A DNA stretch of 64,000 bases from an uncultured Croceitalea sp. (GTDB lineage Bacteria; Bacteroidota; Bacteroidia; Flavobacteriales; Flavobacteriaceae): assembly GCA_947503285.1 (NCBI GenBank), contig CANNDD010000001.1, positions 124,001-188,000 of the forward strand, in the 5' to 3' direction. The notes below the pieces were generated by a model. That model was not told where the DNA came from. It made no database searches and saw only the letters and a list, made by a program, of their open reading frames with translations. Made by a program: the position numbers and the translations under genes. Positions 35,051-44,060 of this stretch are shown here, piece after piece (position 1 is the first letter of the stretch; each line of letters opens with the position of its first letter).

Positions 35051-36193
35051 ATGGTTAAAGAAAATACAACATACCTATCGATAGGAAGCAATCTCGGCAA
35101 TCGTTTTCTAACTATTCAAAAAGCGATTTTTCAACTTCACAGAAGTGGCTGTCCCGTTCAAAAAGTGTCCACTGTCTATGAGAATCCGGCCGTGGGATTT
35201 GATGGCGCGGATTTTTTAAATGCCTGTTTTTCCATAAAGACGGCATTGTCGCCAGAAGCACTATTGAACCTTATTGCTACATTGGAAAAAGATTTCGGTC
35301 GGGAAAGGACCCAAGAAGGGTATGCCTCAAGAAGTATCGATCTGGATATTTTGTATTATGGTGACGAGGTCGTACAGACCGATAGCCTTACCATTCCGCA
35401 CCCTCGGATGACGGAACGTAATTTTGTACTGAAACCTCTGGCCGATATTGCCCCGCAACATTATCATCCGGTTTTAAAAAAAGACACCCGAAACCTATTA
35501 CAAGAATGTCAAGATAAAAATGTTTTAAAAAAAACCCACCATAGACTTTACCCTTCACGTGAGGCCCTATTCGGAAAACTGCAATTTCTGTCGATTGAGG
35601 GTAATATCGGGGCAGGAAAAAGCACCCTGACCAAAATGATAGCTGCGGATTATAATGCCAAACTAGTTTTAGAACGCTTTGCCGACAATCCATTCCTGCC
35701 TAAATTTTATGACGACCGTGTACGTTACGCTTTTCCATTGGAAATGTCATTTCTCGCCGATCGCTACCAACAATTTACCGACGACACTTCTCAATTTGAT
35801 CTGTTCAAGAAATTCATGGTCAGTGATTATGACATTTTTAAATCGCTCATCTTTGCAAAGATCACCTTGCAAAAAGAAGAATTCGAACTCTATAGAAAAG
35901 TATTTGGCTTCATGTACAAAGAAGTGAAAAAGCCTGATATCTATGTGTATCTATACCAAAATACGGAACGTCTTTTGAGCAATATCAAAAAACGGGGGCG
36001 TGACTATGAACAGAATATCAGCGCAGACTATTTAGACAAAATAAATAGGGGTTACCTCGATTTCATTAAGGGTCACCCACAACAAACCACCCTACTGATC
36101 AGTCTAGAAACGCTTGATTTTGTAGCGAGAAAAGAAGATTATGAGGCTATTCTCGACCGTATCGAAACTAAACTTATCGAAATACTTCATTAA
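35051..36193 (+). CDS. folK: HPPK-deoxynucleoside kinase fusion (folK-dNK)
   Basis: 380 residues from the ATG at 35051 (MVKENTTYLSIGSNLGNR). Residues about 1-150 are 6-hydroxymethyl-7,8-dihydropterin pyrophosphokinase (TYLSIGSNLGNR, then TQEGYASRSIDLDILYYGDEVV and IPHPRMTERNFVLKPL), which makes the pyrophosphate donor for dihydropteroate. Residues about 175-380 are a deoxynucleoside kinase: P-loop GNIGAGKS at about 184-191, LERFADNPFLPKFYDD, and RDYEQNISADYLDKINRGYLDF. The same fusion is known in Bacteroidota; it joins folate synthesis and nucleotide salvage. Divergent from sppA. Confidence 0.93.
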   Translation: MVKENTTYLSIGSNLGNRFLTIQKAIFQLHRSGCPVQKVSTVYENPAVGFDGADFLNACFSIKTALSPEALLNLIATLEKDFGRERTQEGYASRSIDLDILYYGDEVVQTDSLTIPHPRMTERNFVLKPLADIAPQHYHPVLKKDTRNLLQECQDKNVLKKTHHRLYPSREALFGKLQFLSIEGNIGAGKSTLTKMIAADYNAKLVLERFADNPFLPKFYDDRVRYAFPLEMSFLADRYQQFTDDTSQFDLFKKFMVSDYDIFKSLIFAKITLQKEEFELYRKVFGFMYKEVKKPDIYVYLYQNTERLLSNIKKRGRDYEQNISADYLDKINRGYLDFIKGHPQQTTLLISLETLDFVARKEDYEAILDRIETKLIEILH

Positions 36194-36287
36194 GATAATT
36201 TTTAGAAAATATTTGGATATCACAAATGGTTTTTATTTATTAGCACCCTGCTAACACAGAAACTAACTAACTCAAACTATATGTTAT

Positions 36288-36316
36288 GCCCTAGACTACA
36301 AGTCTGGGGCTTTTTT
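36288..36316 (+). terminator. Rho-independent terminator after folK-dNK
   Basis: GCCCTAGACT (36288-36297) pairs with AGTCTGGGGC (36301-36310), one G-T pair, followed by TTTTTT. Confidence 0.8.
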
Positions 36317-36380
36317 GTGACACCAATTTAGAGACAGTTTGAAAATAGGTCATTAGCCTCAAAACCTCGGGGATTATCGC

Positions 36381-36926
36381 CTATTTTCGATGAAGTTTCG
36401 ACCAAAAATCCCACAGTACCACACCGGCGCTTACCGAAATGTTCAACGAGTGTTTTGTACCAAATTGGGGAATTTCGATTACTCCGTCACTGGCAGAGAC
36501 CACTTCTTGGGATACTCCTTTCACCTCATTACCAAAAACCACGGCATAGGTATCATGCGACGCAACTTGCACATCATGCAGCATTATGGCATTTTTTGCC
36601 TGTTCCACCGAAAACACCTTCACTCCGCCAATCTGTAATTCTTTTACCACGTCCATCGTATTTTCACGATATTCCCAGGTAACGCTATCCGTGGCCCCCA
36701 GGGCCGTCTTCTGAATATCTTTATGTGGGGGTTTGGCCGTGATACCGCACAGGTATATTTTCGAAATCAGAAAGGCATCGGCGGTTCTGAATACCGACCC
36801 AATGTTGTTCAGGCTCCTAATATTGTCTAAAACAACCGTTACCGGTGTCTTTTTGGCCTTTTTAAAGCCCTCGATATCCAAGCGTTCCAATTCACTATTC
36901 GCAAGTTTGCGCATATATTTATCCAC
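36381..36926 (-). CDS. TrmH/SpoU-family RNA 2'-O-methyltransferase
   Basis: 181 residues. The three SpoU motifs are visible: LDNIRSLNNIGSVFRTADAFLI (motif 1), TYAVVFGNEVKGVSQEVVSASDGVIEIPQFGTKHSLNISVSAG (motifs 2 and 3). These form the SAM-binding knot. It methylates tRNA or rRNA ribose; the target cannot be told from sequence. The start could be the ATG giving MDKYMRKLANSELE or a later one four residues in. Single gene, between a terminator and mutS, divergent from mutS. Confidence 0.9.
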   Translation of the reverse strand: MDKYMRKLANSELERLDIEGFKKAKKTPVTVVLDNIRSLNNIGSVFRTADAFLISKIYLCGITAKPPHKDIQKTALGATDSVTWEYRENTMDVVKELQIGGVKVFSVEQAKNAIMLHDVQVASHDTYAVVFGNEVKGVSQEVVSASDGVIEIPQFGTKHSLNISVSAGVVLWDFWSKLHRK

Positions 36927-37004
36927 TTTTGACCTTGAAATATCAACAATACTTCAAGAACTTTAGGTTACTTCCTATTTTCGGTAAAATTAAACTTTCT
37001 CGAC

Positions 37005-39626
37005 TTGGCCAGTTCATCAAAAATAAAAAAGGTAACCCCTTTAATGAAACAATACAATACCATCAAGACCAAACATCCTGATGCGTTGTTACTATTTCGT
37101 GTAGGGGATTTTTACGAGACATTTGGGGAAGATGCCATTAAGGCCGCCGAGATTCTTGGTATTGTTTTGACCCACCGAAACAATGGTGGTGACAAAACGG
37201 AACTTGCCGGCTTTCCGCATCATTCGTTGAACACCTATTTACCCAAATTGGTAAAGGCGGGGCAACGGGTCGCCATATGCGACCAATTGGAAGACCCCAA
37301 GCAGACCAAAAGTATCGTTAAGCGCGGTGTTACGGAACTGGTGACCCCTGGTGTGGCACTTAATGACGATATTTTGAATGCGAAGACCAATAACTTTTTG
37401 GCGGCGGTCCATTTTGGCCGAAAAAAACTGGGTATCGCTTTCTTGGATATTTCCACTGGGGAATTCTTTACTTCTGAAGGTTCTTCAGAGCAAATGGATA
37501 AACTTTTACAAAATTTCGCACCTAACGAAGTATTGGTCTCCAAGATCCATAAAAAGGAGTTTTTAGATTTTTTTGGAACACAACTTCATGGCTTTTTTCT
37601 TGAGGATTGGATTTTTCAAGAAGACTATGCCCATGAGAGTCTGACCAATCATTTCAAAACGAATACGTTACAAGGTTTTGGCGTGCAACAATTGCAGTAT
37701 GGAATTGTTGCCTCTGGTGCGGTGCTGCACTACTTGTCAGAAACCCAACATCGCCAATTGCAACACATCAATAGGTTGCAACGTATTGCTGAGGAAGAAT
37801 ACATTTGGATGGACCGCTTTACCATTCGAAATTTAGAATTGTACCAATCAAACAATTTGAATGCGGTCACCCTGCTTCAGATCATTGACAAGACCATTTC
37901 GCCTATGGGTGGTCGATTGTTGAAACGTTGGTTGGCCCTTCCGCTCAAAAACAAGGAAAAAATAGAACAGCGCCATCAGGTGGTCGCTTATTTGAACCAA
38001 GAAGAATCCATTTTACAAAAGGTTCAGCACTGGATCAAGCAAATGGGCGATTTGGAGCGTTTGATCTCTAAAGTGGCCACGGGCAAGATCAATCCTAGAG
38101 AGGTCGTCCAGCTCAAAAACTCCTTGGAAGCCGTGGTACCCATCAAACAATTGGCAATGGAAAGTGCAGATGCTTCCCTACAAAAAATTGGCCATGAACT
38201 GCATGCTTGCGATACGTTGCGCGACAAGATCAAGCAGATGATCAATGAAGAGGCTCCCGTAAATATCGCCAAAGGCAGTACGATTGCGGACGGTTATTCC
38301 ACGGAATTGGATGACCTACGCCATCTTGCTTTTTCCGGTAAGGATTACCTGGACAAGATGCTGCAGCGTGAGACCGAGGCAACGGGCATCACTTCACTAA
38401 AAATAGCCTCCAACAACGTTTTCGGTTATTATATTGAAGTACGCAACACCCATAAGGACAAAGTACCCGAAACTTGGATCCGTAAACAGACCTTGGTAAG
38501 TGCCGAGCGCTACATCACCGAAGAACTTAAAGAGTATGAGGCCAAAATACTCGGTGCCGAAGAGCGTATCTTTAATTTGGAACAACAATTGTTCGAGCAA
38601 TTATTGGTCTGGATGCAGGCGCATATCACCGAGGTACAGCAAAATGCACAATTGATTGCACAGTTAGACTGCCTTTGTGGTTTTGCCCAACTGGCCAAAG
38701 ACCATAATTACGTATTGCCGGAAATGAATGAGGGCACCCATCTCGAAATCAAAGATGGGCGACACCCTGTTATTGAAAAACAATTGCCCCTGGGCGAAAG
38801 CTATATTGCCAATGATGTGCTTCTGGATCGTGAAGGCCAACAGATCATTATGATCACTGGGCCCAATATGAGTGGTAAGTCTGCCATATTGCGACAGACC
38901 GCTTTAATCGTATTACTGGCACAGATGGGAAGTTTTGTTCCGGCAGGTTCGGCTAAAATTGGGGTAGTCGATAAGATATTCACCCGCGTTGGTGCCAGTG
39001 ACAATATTTCTATGGGCGAATCAACCTTTATGGTAGAAATGAACGAAACGGCATCTATTTTAAATAACCTCTCAGAGCGCAGCCTGGTCTTATTAGATGA
39101 AATTGGGCGAGGTACCAGCACGTATGACGGTATTTCAATCGCTTGGGCGATAGCTGAATACTTACACGAACATCCCGCTAAGGCGAAAACCTTGTTTGCC
39201 ACCCATTATCATGAACTCAATGAAATGACCAATACCTTTGGCCGTATCAAAAACTACAATGTCTCGGTCAAAGAACTGAAAGACAATGTATTGTTTTTAA
39301 GAAAGTTGGTCGCTGGCGGAAGCGAGCACAGTTTCGGTATCCATGTCGCCAAAATGGCAGGAATGCCAAATCAAGTGGTACAAAAGGCCAGTAGAATGCT
39401 TAAAAAGCTCGAGAAATCACATTCCAGTGAAGAGCTGACCGATACATTACAGGTCGCCCAGAATGAAATGCAATTGAGTTTTTTCAATTTGGACGACCCC
39501 TTATTGGAAGAAATCAAAGAGGAAATACTGCATTTGGATATCGACACATTGACCCCGGTGGAAGCATTGATGAAATTAAATGAAATTAAACGGTTATTGA
39601 CCAAAAAGAAGAAGGCCAGTTCGTAG
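37005..39626 (+). CDS. mutS: DNA mismatch repair protein MutS
   Basis: 873 residues starting with TTG at 37005. The upstream codons then read [17 protein letters not shown], the normal family N-terminus; the next ATG would delete these residues. The mismatch-binding FYETFG motif is at about residues 36-41. The Walker A loop GPNMSGKS is near residue 620, the Walker B segment [13 protein letters not shown] follows, and the signature [10 protein letters not shown] is present. It recognises mismatches and recruits MutL. No neighbouring mutL. Confidence 0.96.
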   Translation: MASSSKIKKVTPLMKQYNTIKTKHPDALLLFRVGDFYETFGEDAIKAAEILGIVLTHRNNGGDKTELAGFPHHSLNTYLPKLVKAGQRVAICDQLEDPKQTKSIVKRGVTELVTPGVALNDDILNAKTNNFLAAVHFGRKKLGIAFLDISTGEFFTSEGSSEQMDKLLQNFAPNEVLVSKIHKKEFLDFFGTQLHGFFLEDWIFQEDYAHESLTNHFKTNTLQGFGVQQLQYGIVASGAVLHYLSETQHRQLQHINRLQRIAEEEYIWMDRFTIRNLELYQSNNLNAVTLLQIIDKTISPMGGRLLKRWLALPLKNKEKIEQRHQVVAYLNQEESILQKVQHWIKQMGDLERLISKVATGKINPREVVQLKNSLEAVVPIKQLAMESADASLQKIGHELHACDTLRDKIKQMINEEAPVNIAKGSTIADGYSTELDDLRHLAFSGKDYLDKMLQRETEATGITSLKIASNNVFGYYIEVRNTHKDKVPETWIRKQTLVSAERYITEELKEYEAKILGAEERIFNLEQQLFEQLLVWMQAHITEVQQNAQLIAQLDCLCGFAQLAKDHNYVLPEMNEGTHLEIKDGRHPVIEKQLPLGESYIANDVLLDREGQQIIMITGPNMSGKSAILRQTALIVLLAQMGSFVPAGSAKIGVVDKIFTRVGASDNISMGESTFMVEMNETASILNNLSERSLVLLDEIGRGTSTYDGISIAWAIAEYLHEHPAKAKTLFATHYHELNEMTNTFGRIKNYNVSVKELKDNVLFLRKLVAGGSEHSFGIHVAKMAGMPNQVVQKASRMLKKLEKSHSSEELTDTLQVAQNEMQLSFFNLDDPLLEEIKEEILHLDIDTLTPVEALMKLNEIKRLLTKKKKASS

Positions 39627-39714
39627 CTAAAAGCTCTTAAAGGCACACGTTACCCCAAGTAGGAAAAACAAAATCTTTTCGCTTAAAAATTCTTTTAGAT
39701 TTCAAGAAATGTTT

Positions 39715-39722
39715 TAAATTTG
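39715..39722 (+). promoter_or_regulatory. Promoter -7 box for the tRNA genes
   Basis: TAAATTTG fits TAnnTTTG. It lies 40 bp upstream of tRNA-Gly. No -33 box is evident. Confidence 0.55.
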
Positions 39723-39761
39723 CATCCGCATCAGCGAAAACTGATGTACGTTCCTTAAAAT

Positions 39762-39834
39762 GCGAAAATAGCTCAGTTGGTAGAGCATCACCTTGCCAAG
39801 GTGGAGGTCGCGGGTTCGAATCCCGTTTTTCGCT
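39762..39834 (+). tRNA. tRNA-Gly (anticodon GCC)
   Basis: 73 nt. The acceptor stem GCGAAAA pairs with TTTTCGC, the D arm is GCTCAGTTGGTAGAGC, the anticodon loop TTGCCAA carries GCC, and the T arm is CGGGTTCGAATCCCG. CCA is not encoded. A degenerate copy of its 3' end follows at 39876. Confidence 0.95.
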
Positions 39835-39875
39835 CAGAAAGCGCAAAACTGCAACGGTCACATTTTAAAATATGT

Positions 39876-39916
39876 GGTCGAGGGTTCCCCAGAAGCGTCG
39901 GGGCCGTTTTTCGCTC
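39876..39916 (+). repeat. Degenerate copy of the tRNA-Gly 3' end
   Basis: GGTCG-GGGTTC (39876-39887) copies the T arm of tRNA-Gly, and CCGTTTTTCGCTC (39904-39916) is identical to bases 39823-39835. Between them the T loop is replaced by an unrelated insert. The rest of the tRNA is absent, so it is a remnant or attachment-site duplicate. Confidence 0.7.
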
Positions 39917-39978
39917 GACTTTGACTCCGCTCAGTCACCAAGAGTGGGGTTTTTTTTTGAAATTATGTAAGTCCGAAT

Positions 39979-40065
39979 GCTCGAGTGGTGGAATTGGTAG
40001 ACACGCCGGACTTAAAATCCTGTGGGCATTTGCCCGTGCGGGTTCAAGTCCCGCCTCGAGTACCA
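39979..40065 (+). tRNA. tRNA-Leu (anticodon UAA)
   Basis: 84 nt plus encoded CCA. The acceptor GCTCGAG pairs with CTCGAGT. The D arm (TGGTGGAATTGGTAGACAC), a long variable arm (TGTGGGCATTTGCCCGT) and the T arm (GCGGGTTCAAGTCCCGC) are clear. The anticodon loop in CGGACTTAAAATCC contains TAA. Confidence 0.94.
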
Positions 40066-40072
40066 ATGAAAG

Positions 40073-40101
40073 AAAAACCAAGACAATGTCTTGGTTTTTT
40101 T
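40073..40101 (+). terminator. Terminator after tRNA-Leu
   Basis: AAAAACCAAGAC (40073-40084) pairs with GTCTTGGTTTTT (40088-40099) around AAT, followed by T residues. It ends the tRNA operon. Confidence 0.88.
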
Positions 40102-40190
40102 GTTTTGAAAACAGCACCAACCTTGGTTACGTGATAGTGTACAAAACAAAAAATTATCCTGCAAAGATTGATTTTTCATTCTCAAAATGT

Positions 40191-40233
40191 TCGAACTGGG
40201 ACTCAGCGAAGCTAATTCCCGCCTCGGGTACGA
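40191..40233 (+). repeat. Degenerate copy of the tRNA-Leu 3' end
   Basis: TTCCCGCCTCGGGTACGA (40216-40233) matches the 3' end of tRNA-Leu (40047-40065) with a few changes, and GTTCGAAC (about 40191) resembles a T loop. A hairpin-like stretch with T residues follows at about 40240-40268. It parallels the tRNA-Gly remnant. Confidence 0.65.
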
Positions 40234-40582
40234 ATAGAGAAGCTCTTACGAAGTTAGGGCATTTTTTATGGAACAAAGTGAACCAAACCCTTTTGGCCGC
40301 GACTTTTATATAGTACCAGAAAACTACACAGCGCTATCTATAGAAAGTTTAAAGAACATACTATTATTGGAAAGTCGCTTCATTCTAATGAAAAATCATT
40401 TACACTTCGCATAACCCAAAATCAACAATGGAACATCCAACCTCATCAAGTTTATAGCAAAAAATGAAATGTTATAGTGTGCAAACCTCATTACATTTTT
40501 TTGTTAAAGGGATTTCGCTATATTTCCTTGAAAATAGAAACACTACAATAAGTACTGAATTTAGCTGCGGAAGGAATAAGCT
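40234..40582. other. Gene-poor, AT-rich stretch after the tRNA remnants
   Basis: No confident gene. A 48-codon open frame (40268-40414) lacks recognisable motifs. The sequence before the AraC gene contains TATATTTC (about 40524-40531), an imperfect promoter-like box. Confidence 0.45.
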
Positions 40583-41434
40583 ATGATAATACTACCGAGG
40601 GAATTACTCACACCTAAAGATGCTCACAGAAGTATAGGTTTTCAGGGTTGCACAATAATTGAGAGTTGCTTCTATGAAAATATACTTAAAGATGTGGCAT
40701 ATTTATCAGAACATGAGCTCATCTACATAATTTCGGGGCAGATTATTTTAAAAAACGAAAACAAAGAAATCCACTTGAAACGTGGAGAATCCGTATTGAT
40801 TAAAAAAGGAGCGTTTTTTGAATTTAAAAAGCTGGGGAAAATAATTGGCGAAGATTATGAAAGCCTTCTTTTCTTCATAAACAGCGAATTCATTAAAGAG
40901 TTTATTCAAATCTATGGTCTTCAAAACCAGTCACATCAGGCCACTAAGGCTTCGATGATTAAGCTAGATAAATCTGCTATATTAGATGGCTTTATGGTTT
41001 CACTTTTTCCTTATTTTAACGAGCTTAATAAAAAGGAAGAAGAAGTATTAAGGTTAAAAACTTTTGAGCTACTATTTCACTTATCCAATACCAATCGACA
41101 TATATTTGACTTCTTTTTTCAGCTCACGGATAATTCAAACCTCAGTTTGGTCAGAACAATGGAGACCTTTTACACAAAAAATATGATGCTTGAAGAATTT
41201 GCTGAACTGTCTGGTAGAAGTTTGGCTACTTTCAAAAGAGAATTCAAAAAAGTATTCCATGATACCCCTGGAAAATGGTTAAAAAAAAAACGTTTGGAAT
41301 ATGCCCGAGAGCTACTTCTAACCACAGGGAAAAAACCTACATCGATTTATTTAGAATCAGGATTTGAAGATTATGCCCACTTTTCAAAATCATATAAACA
41401 ACACTTTGGATACAATCCTTCAGAAACAATTTGA
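40583..41434 (+). CDS. AraC-family transcriptional regulator
   Basis: 283 residues. The N-terminal half is cupin-like (LIYIISGQIILKNENKEIHLKRGESVLIKKGAFFEF). The C-terminal double helix-turn-helix is MMLEEFAELSGRSLATFKREFKKVFHDTPGKWLKKKRLEYARELLLTTGKKPTSIYLESGFEDYAHFSKSYKQHFGYNPSE. The sequence is AT-rich compared with neighbours, which fits acquisition next to the tRNA genes. It precedes a secreted beta-propeller protein that may be its target, an inference. Confidence 0.92.
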   Translation: MIILPRELLTPKDAHRSIGFQGCTIIESCFYENILKDVAYLSEHELIYIISGQIILKNENKEIHLKRGESVLIKKGAFFEFKKLGKIIGEDYESLLFFINSEFIKEFIQIYGLQNQSHQATKASMIKLDKSAILDGFMVSLFPYFNELNKKEEEVLRLKTFELLFHLSNTNRHIFDFFFQLTDNSNLSLVRTMETFYTKNMMLEEFAELSGRSLATFKREFKKVFHDTPGKWLKKKRLEYARELLLTTGKKPTSIYLESGFEDYAHFSKSYKQHFGYNPSETI

Positions 41435-41513
41435 GCTTCTAAGACATATCTTTTGAACTAGAAAGACAAATCTACAATAGTATAACATGATAATTTTGAT
41501 TAAAAAGATTATC

Positions 41514-42842
41514 ATGATTAAATATTCATTATCAGTTGTTTTATTAATTACTTTTATCACAAATTCCCATTCACAACAAACACCTCCTGAATGGGATTTT
41601 GGAGGAAGCTATTTGGTAGCTATTTCCGATGCCGACATGTTACCATCGGCCTATGAAAATGGGGAATTGGGCCCCATATATGGAAAAGATGAACTTTCAG
41701 TTATCCCATTAAACGTCAAACCCAATAACTACCAAAAGTTTAATATAAACGTGAGTAATTCCGTCGCTGGCCCACCATCTGTCGTAGATGTCACTCCAGA
41801 CGGTAGGTATGCTTTTGTAATAGAGACATTTACTGCACGGCCTGGTAAAACAAGTAAAGAGACTTTTGCCGATCTTAAACTTGGCAATATACTGACCATC
41901 ATTGATTTAAACTTACCGGAACAACCAAAAATATTAGATACTATTCAAATACCAGAACGTCCTCTATCAATAAGCGTAAATCGTGACGGAACTTTATTAG
42001 CAATCAGCTATCACCCTTCCGGAGGGGGAAAGCAAACACCTATTAGCCTACATCGAATAAATGATGGCAAAATCACCAACACCTATTTCCCAAAAATTCC
42101 AAATTGGCCGCTAAAAGATGAATTAACAGATGTACTCTGGCATCCCAAAGAAAACATCATTTCGCTTATTAACAATACCAATGCTACAGTTCAGTTTGCT
42201 GAAGTCATCGATAACAAAAAAGAATTGCAGTTAGCGCAATGGGGTAATGTAGTTAGCGTTGGAAAATTCCCATTCATCGGAAGATTTACGAAAGATGGTA
42301 AGCATTTTTTAACCAACAACCTGTTTTGGGGGTCAGATGTGTCTGGAACTTGGACCGAAGCTCCAAAAGGAACTATTGTAAATATAAGCCTAAATCATTT
42401 CCAAAAAAATGGAAAACCAATACATGCCCTTACCTCACAAGTTTTAGTGGGAGCTTCTCCAGAAGGATTTGCGGTTTCCCCGGATGGTAAATATGTAGTC
42501 GCTGTCAATATGGAACGGAGCTGGCTCCCCTATGAAGATGAAAGACAAAGTTGGTTTAGTTCTATAAGCCTCATAAAACGAAACCCGCGAACAGGTGCCA
42601 TGAAACATTTGAATACAGTACCTTATTACGCCATATTGCCCGAGATGGCCGTTTTTGATTCATCAAGCAAATACCTGGCGGTAGTCAGCTCAGACCAATA
42701 TGACCATTCTTTTTCTGGTGGCGCGTTGGATTTCTTTAAAATAGTCAAAGACCCATTGGACATCGAAAGAGAAACTATTGTACAAACAAGATATTCTGTT
42801 CCCCTACAACACGGAGCACATGATCTAATATTGATAGATTAG
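41514..42842 (+). CDS. Secreted beta-propeller (WD40/YVTN-like) protein
   Basis: The ATG at 41514 (MIKYSLSVVLLITFITNSHSQ) begins a signal peptide; an in-frame ATG at 41487 also exists. 442 residues from that start. Repeated strand motifs SVTPDGRYAFVIE, ISVNRDGTLLAISYHP, EGFAVSPDGKYVVAVNME and FDSSSKYLAVVSSDQYD are characteristic of lactonase-type propellers. No catalytic residues are recognisable. It is exported and may bind a small molecule or polymer. It lies 79 bp after the AraC gene on the same strand. Confidence 0.75.
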   Translation: MIKYSLSVVLLITFITNSHSQQTPPEWDFGGSYLVAISDADMLPSAYENGELGPIYGKDELSVIPLNVKPNNYQKFNINVSNSVAGPPSVVDVTPDGRYAFVIETFTARPGKTSKETFADLKLGNILTIIDLNLPEQPKILDTIQIPERPLSISVNRDGTLLAISYHPSGGGKQTPISLHRINDGKITNTYFPKIPNWPLKDELTDVLWHPKENIISLINNTNATVQFAEVIDNKKELQLAQWGNVVSVGKFPFIGRFTKDGKHFLTNNLFWGSDVSGTWTEAPKGTIVNISLNHFQKNGKPIHALTSQVLVGASPEGFAVSPDGKYVVAVNMERSWLPYEDERQSWFSSISLIKRNPRTGAMKHLNTVPYYAILPEMAVFDSSSKYLAVVSSDQYDHSFSGGALDFFKIVKDPLDIERETIVQTRYSVPLQHGAHDLILID

Positions 42843-43241
42843 GATTGAATGGGTAGTTTTATTTAGAACGGCCAACAGGATGTATCGTCAATTGCTTCAC
42901 TGGAAATGTCATAGGATATTTCTTAACTAATCCTACCGATGTGATGACCTCTAATAATTTAATTCTTTAATAAGCGGATAGTTGCTTAAAGTTAAATAGC
43001 TATCCATCTTTCTTGCTGTACGTTTAAACTATCCGTTTTATTGGAATGAGGTTATGTCTAATTGACTGAAACAAAAAATGGGTCTACCGCAATTTATATA
43101 CTTATGTCAGGTTGGGCGCAGTCGAAACCCCTTTGAATATACATTTTTTCAAGCCTTCGACTGCGCTCAGGGTGACAACTGTCTATTTTTGTTAACATTT
43201 GTTCTCTTTTGAACCGATTGTTACGTCGAACTGACGTTATA
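42843..43241. other. Intergenic region containing REP-like repeat
   Basis: About 400 bp without a gene. It has a 9-bp inverted repeat CGGATAGTT (42975-42983) / AACTATCCG (43027-43035) and the REP-like element described separately at 43105-43177. Confidence 0.55.
43105..43177. repeat. REP-like imperfect inverted repeat
   Basis: The left arm (43105-43126) has GCGCAGTCGAA and the right arm (43156-43177) TTCGACTGCGC. Over 22 positions 18 pair, and 29 nt lie between. The same TTCGACTGCGCTCAGG core is common as an interspersed repeat in Bacteroidota. Confidence 0.75.
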
Positions 43242-43442
43242 TTAATCCCCACTTTCCAACTCAAAAATTTCGTTGACATGAACCTCAAAAACCTTTGACA
43301 GCTTAAGTGCCAACAAAGTTGAAGGCACATATCGGTTCTTTTCGATGGAGTTAATGGTCTGGCGGGAAACCCCCAATAATTTGGCCAAATCTTCTTGGGT
43401 CAAGTCCTTTATCGCACGGTGTACTTTTAAGCGGTTCTTCAT
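43242..43442 (-). CDS. XRE-family helix-turn-helix regulator
   Basis: 66 residues, a single Cro/C1-type HTH: LKVHRAIKDLTQEDLAKLLGVSRQTINSIEKNRYVPSTLLALKLSKVFEVHVNEIF. VSRQTINSIEKNRYVPS is the recognition-helix region. The gene follows a four-helix membrane protein with only 2 bp between, a pairing found widely in Bacteroidota and Firmicutes. It likely represses its own operon; two repeats lie in the promoter region. Confidence 0.93.
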   Translation of the reverse strand: MKNRLKVHRAIKDLTQEDLAKLLGVSRQTINSIEKNRYVPSTLLALKLSKVFEVHVNEIFELESGD

Positions 43443-43444
43443 AA

Positions 43445-43882
43445 TTATTTATACGACCTTTTAAGTACGTTGAAAAACAATATCTGCACCAATAAAATAT
43501 ATAACAATACCTGAAAATAACCATCATCTACCTTAGCACTATCAGGGTCCAACAACAGTTCAACGGCATAGGTTACATAAGGTTGCACCAAGGCATACAA
43601 CACCCCGATAACAATCGCCAAACGATACGATATGGCACGTAAACTGGCCACGAATTCGTCTTCAATTTTTTCGCGCGATATAGAGACCATTAAAAAACCC
43701 AAAATCATGATGTTTCTTAATAAAGGTTTTACCCAACTAGGCTCATCGACAAATTTTTTAGCGATCATCAATAGAAAGGTACCAATGATAATCGCCCAAC
43801 CAATTTTCAGGAATCGGTTTGGGAGTTGAAAGTTGCTCCAACGTTTTAAAAGCCTGGTCTCTGATTCACAGAAATTTCCCAT
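43445..43882 (-). CDS. Four-helix membrane protein paired with XRE regulator
   Basis: 145 residues with about four hydrophobic segments (IGWAIIIGTFLLMIAKK, LLRNIMILGFLMVSI, LAIVIGVLYALVQPYVTYAV, VLLYILLVQILFFNVL). The IGWAIIIGTFLLMIAKKFVDE opening is the most conserved in appearance. It is followed by the XRE gene with 2 bp between. Function unknown. The promoter on the minus strand is at 43930-43937. Confidence 0.8.
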   Translation of the reverse strand: MGNFCESETRLLKRWSNFQLPNRFLKIGWAIIIGTFLLMIAKKFVDEPSWVKPLLRNIMILGFLMVSISREKIEDEFVASLRAISYRLAIVIGVLYALVQPYVTYAVELLLDPDSAKVDDGYFQVLLYILLVQILFFNVLKRSYK

Positions 43883-43891
43883 AATGTAAAC

Positions 43892-43926
43892 TATTTTTTG
43901 CTAAATGTATATTATTTTTTACTAAA
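43892..43926. repeat. Two 14-bp direct repeats before the membrane protein-XRE operon
   Basis: TATTTTTTGCTAAA (43892-43905) and TATTTTTTACTAAA (43913-43926), period 21 bp, differ at one base. They lie between the promoter and the first gene. The spacing of two helical turns suits a dimeric repressor. Confidence 0.65.
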
Positions 43927-43929
43927 AGA

Positions 43930-43937
43930 CAAATATA
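43930..43937 (-). promoter_or_regulatory. Promoter -7 box for the membrane protein-XRE operon
   Basis: Read on the minus strand: TATATTTG, an exact TAnnTTTG match. The gene starts at 43882. The direct repeats lie downstream. Confidence 0.6.
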
Positions 43938-44060
43938 CTTTACATTTCTGATTGTAAATCTGATCGCTTTTCCTTTAGGCCAATATGCTTTTATTCCGTT
44001 TGAGGCCCTTAAATTTTACAATTTTGAGTACATTCAACCTACTGTAGCACTCGAAAACAA

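Noticed and set aside
39777-40313. Long plus-strand open frame across the two tRNA genes
   Set aside because: It runs through both tRNAs and their remnants; the translation has no protein family character.
40268-40414. 48-codon open frame after the tRNA remnants
   Set aside because: Too short, no motif, no upstream promoter or ribosome site that decides it.
43094-43330. Minus-strand open frame with CHPERSRRLE
   Set aside because: This string is the false translation of a common interspersed repeat, and the frame overlaps the XRE gene.
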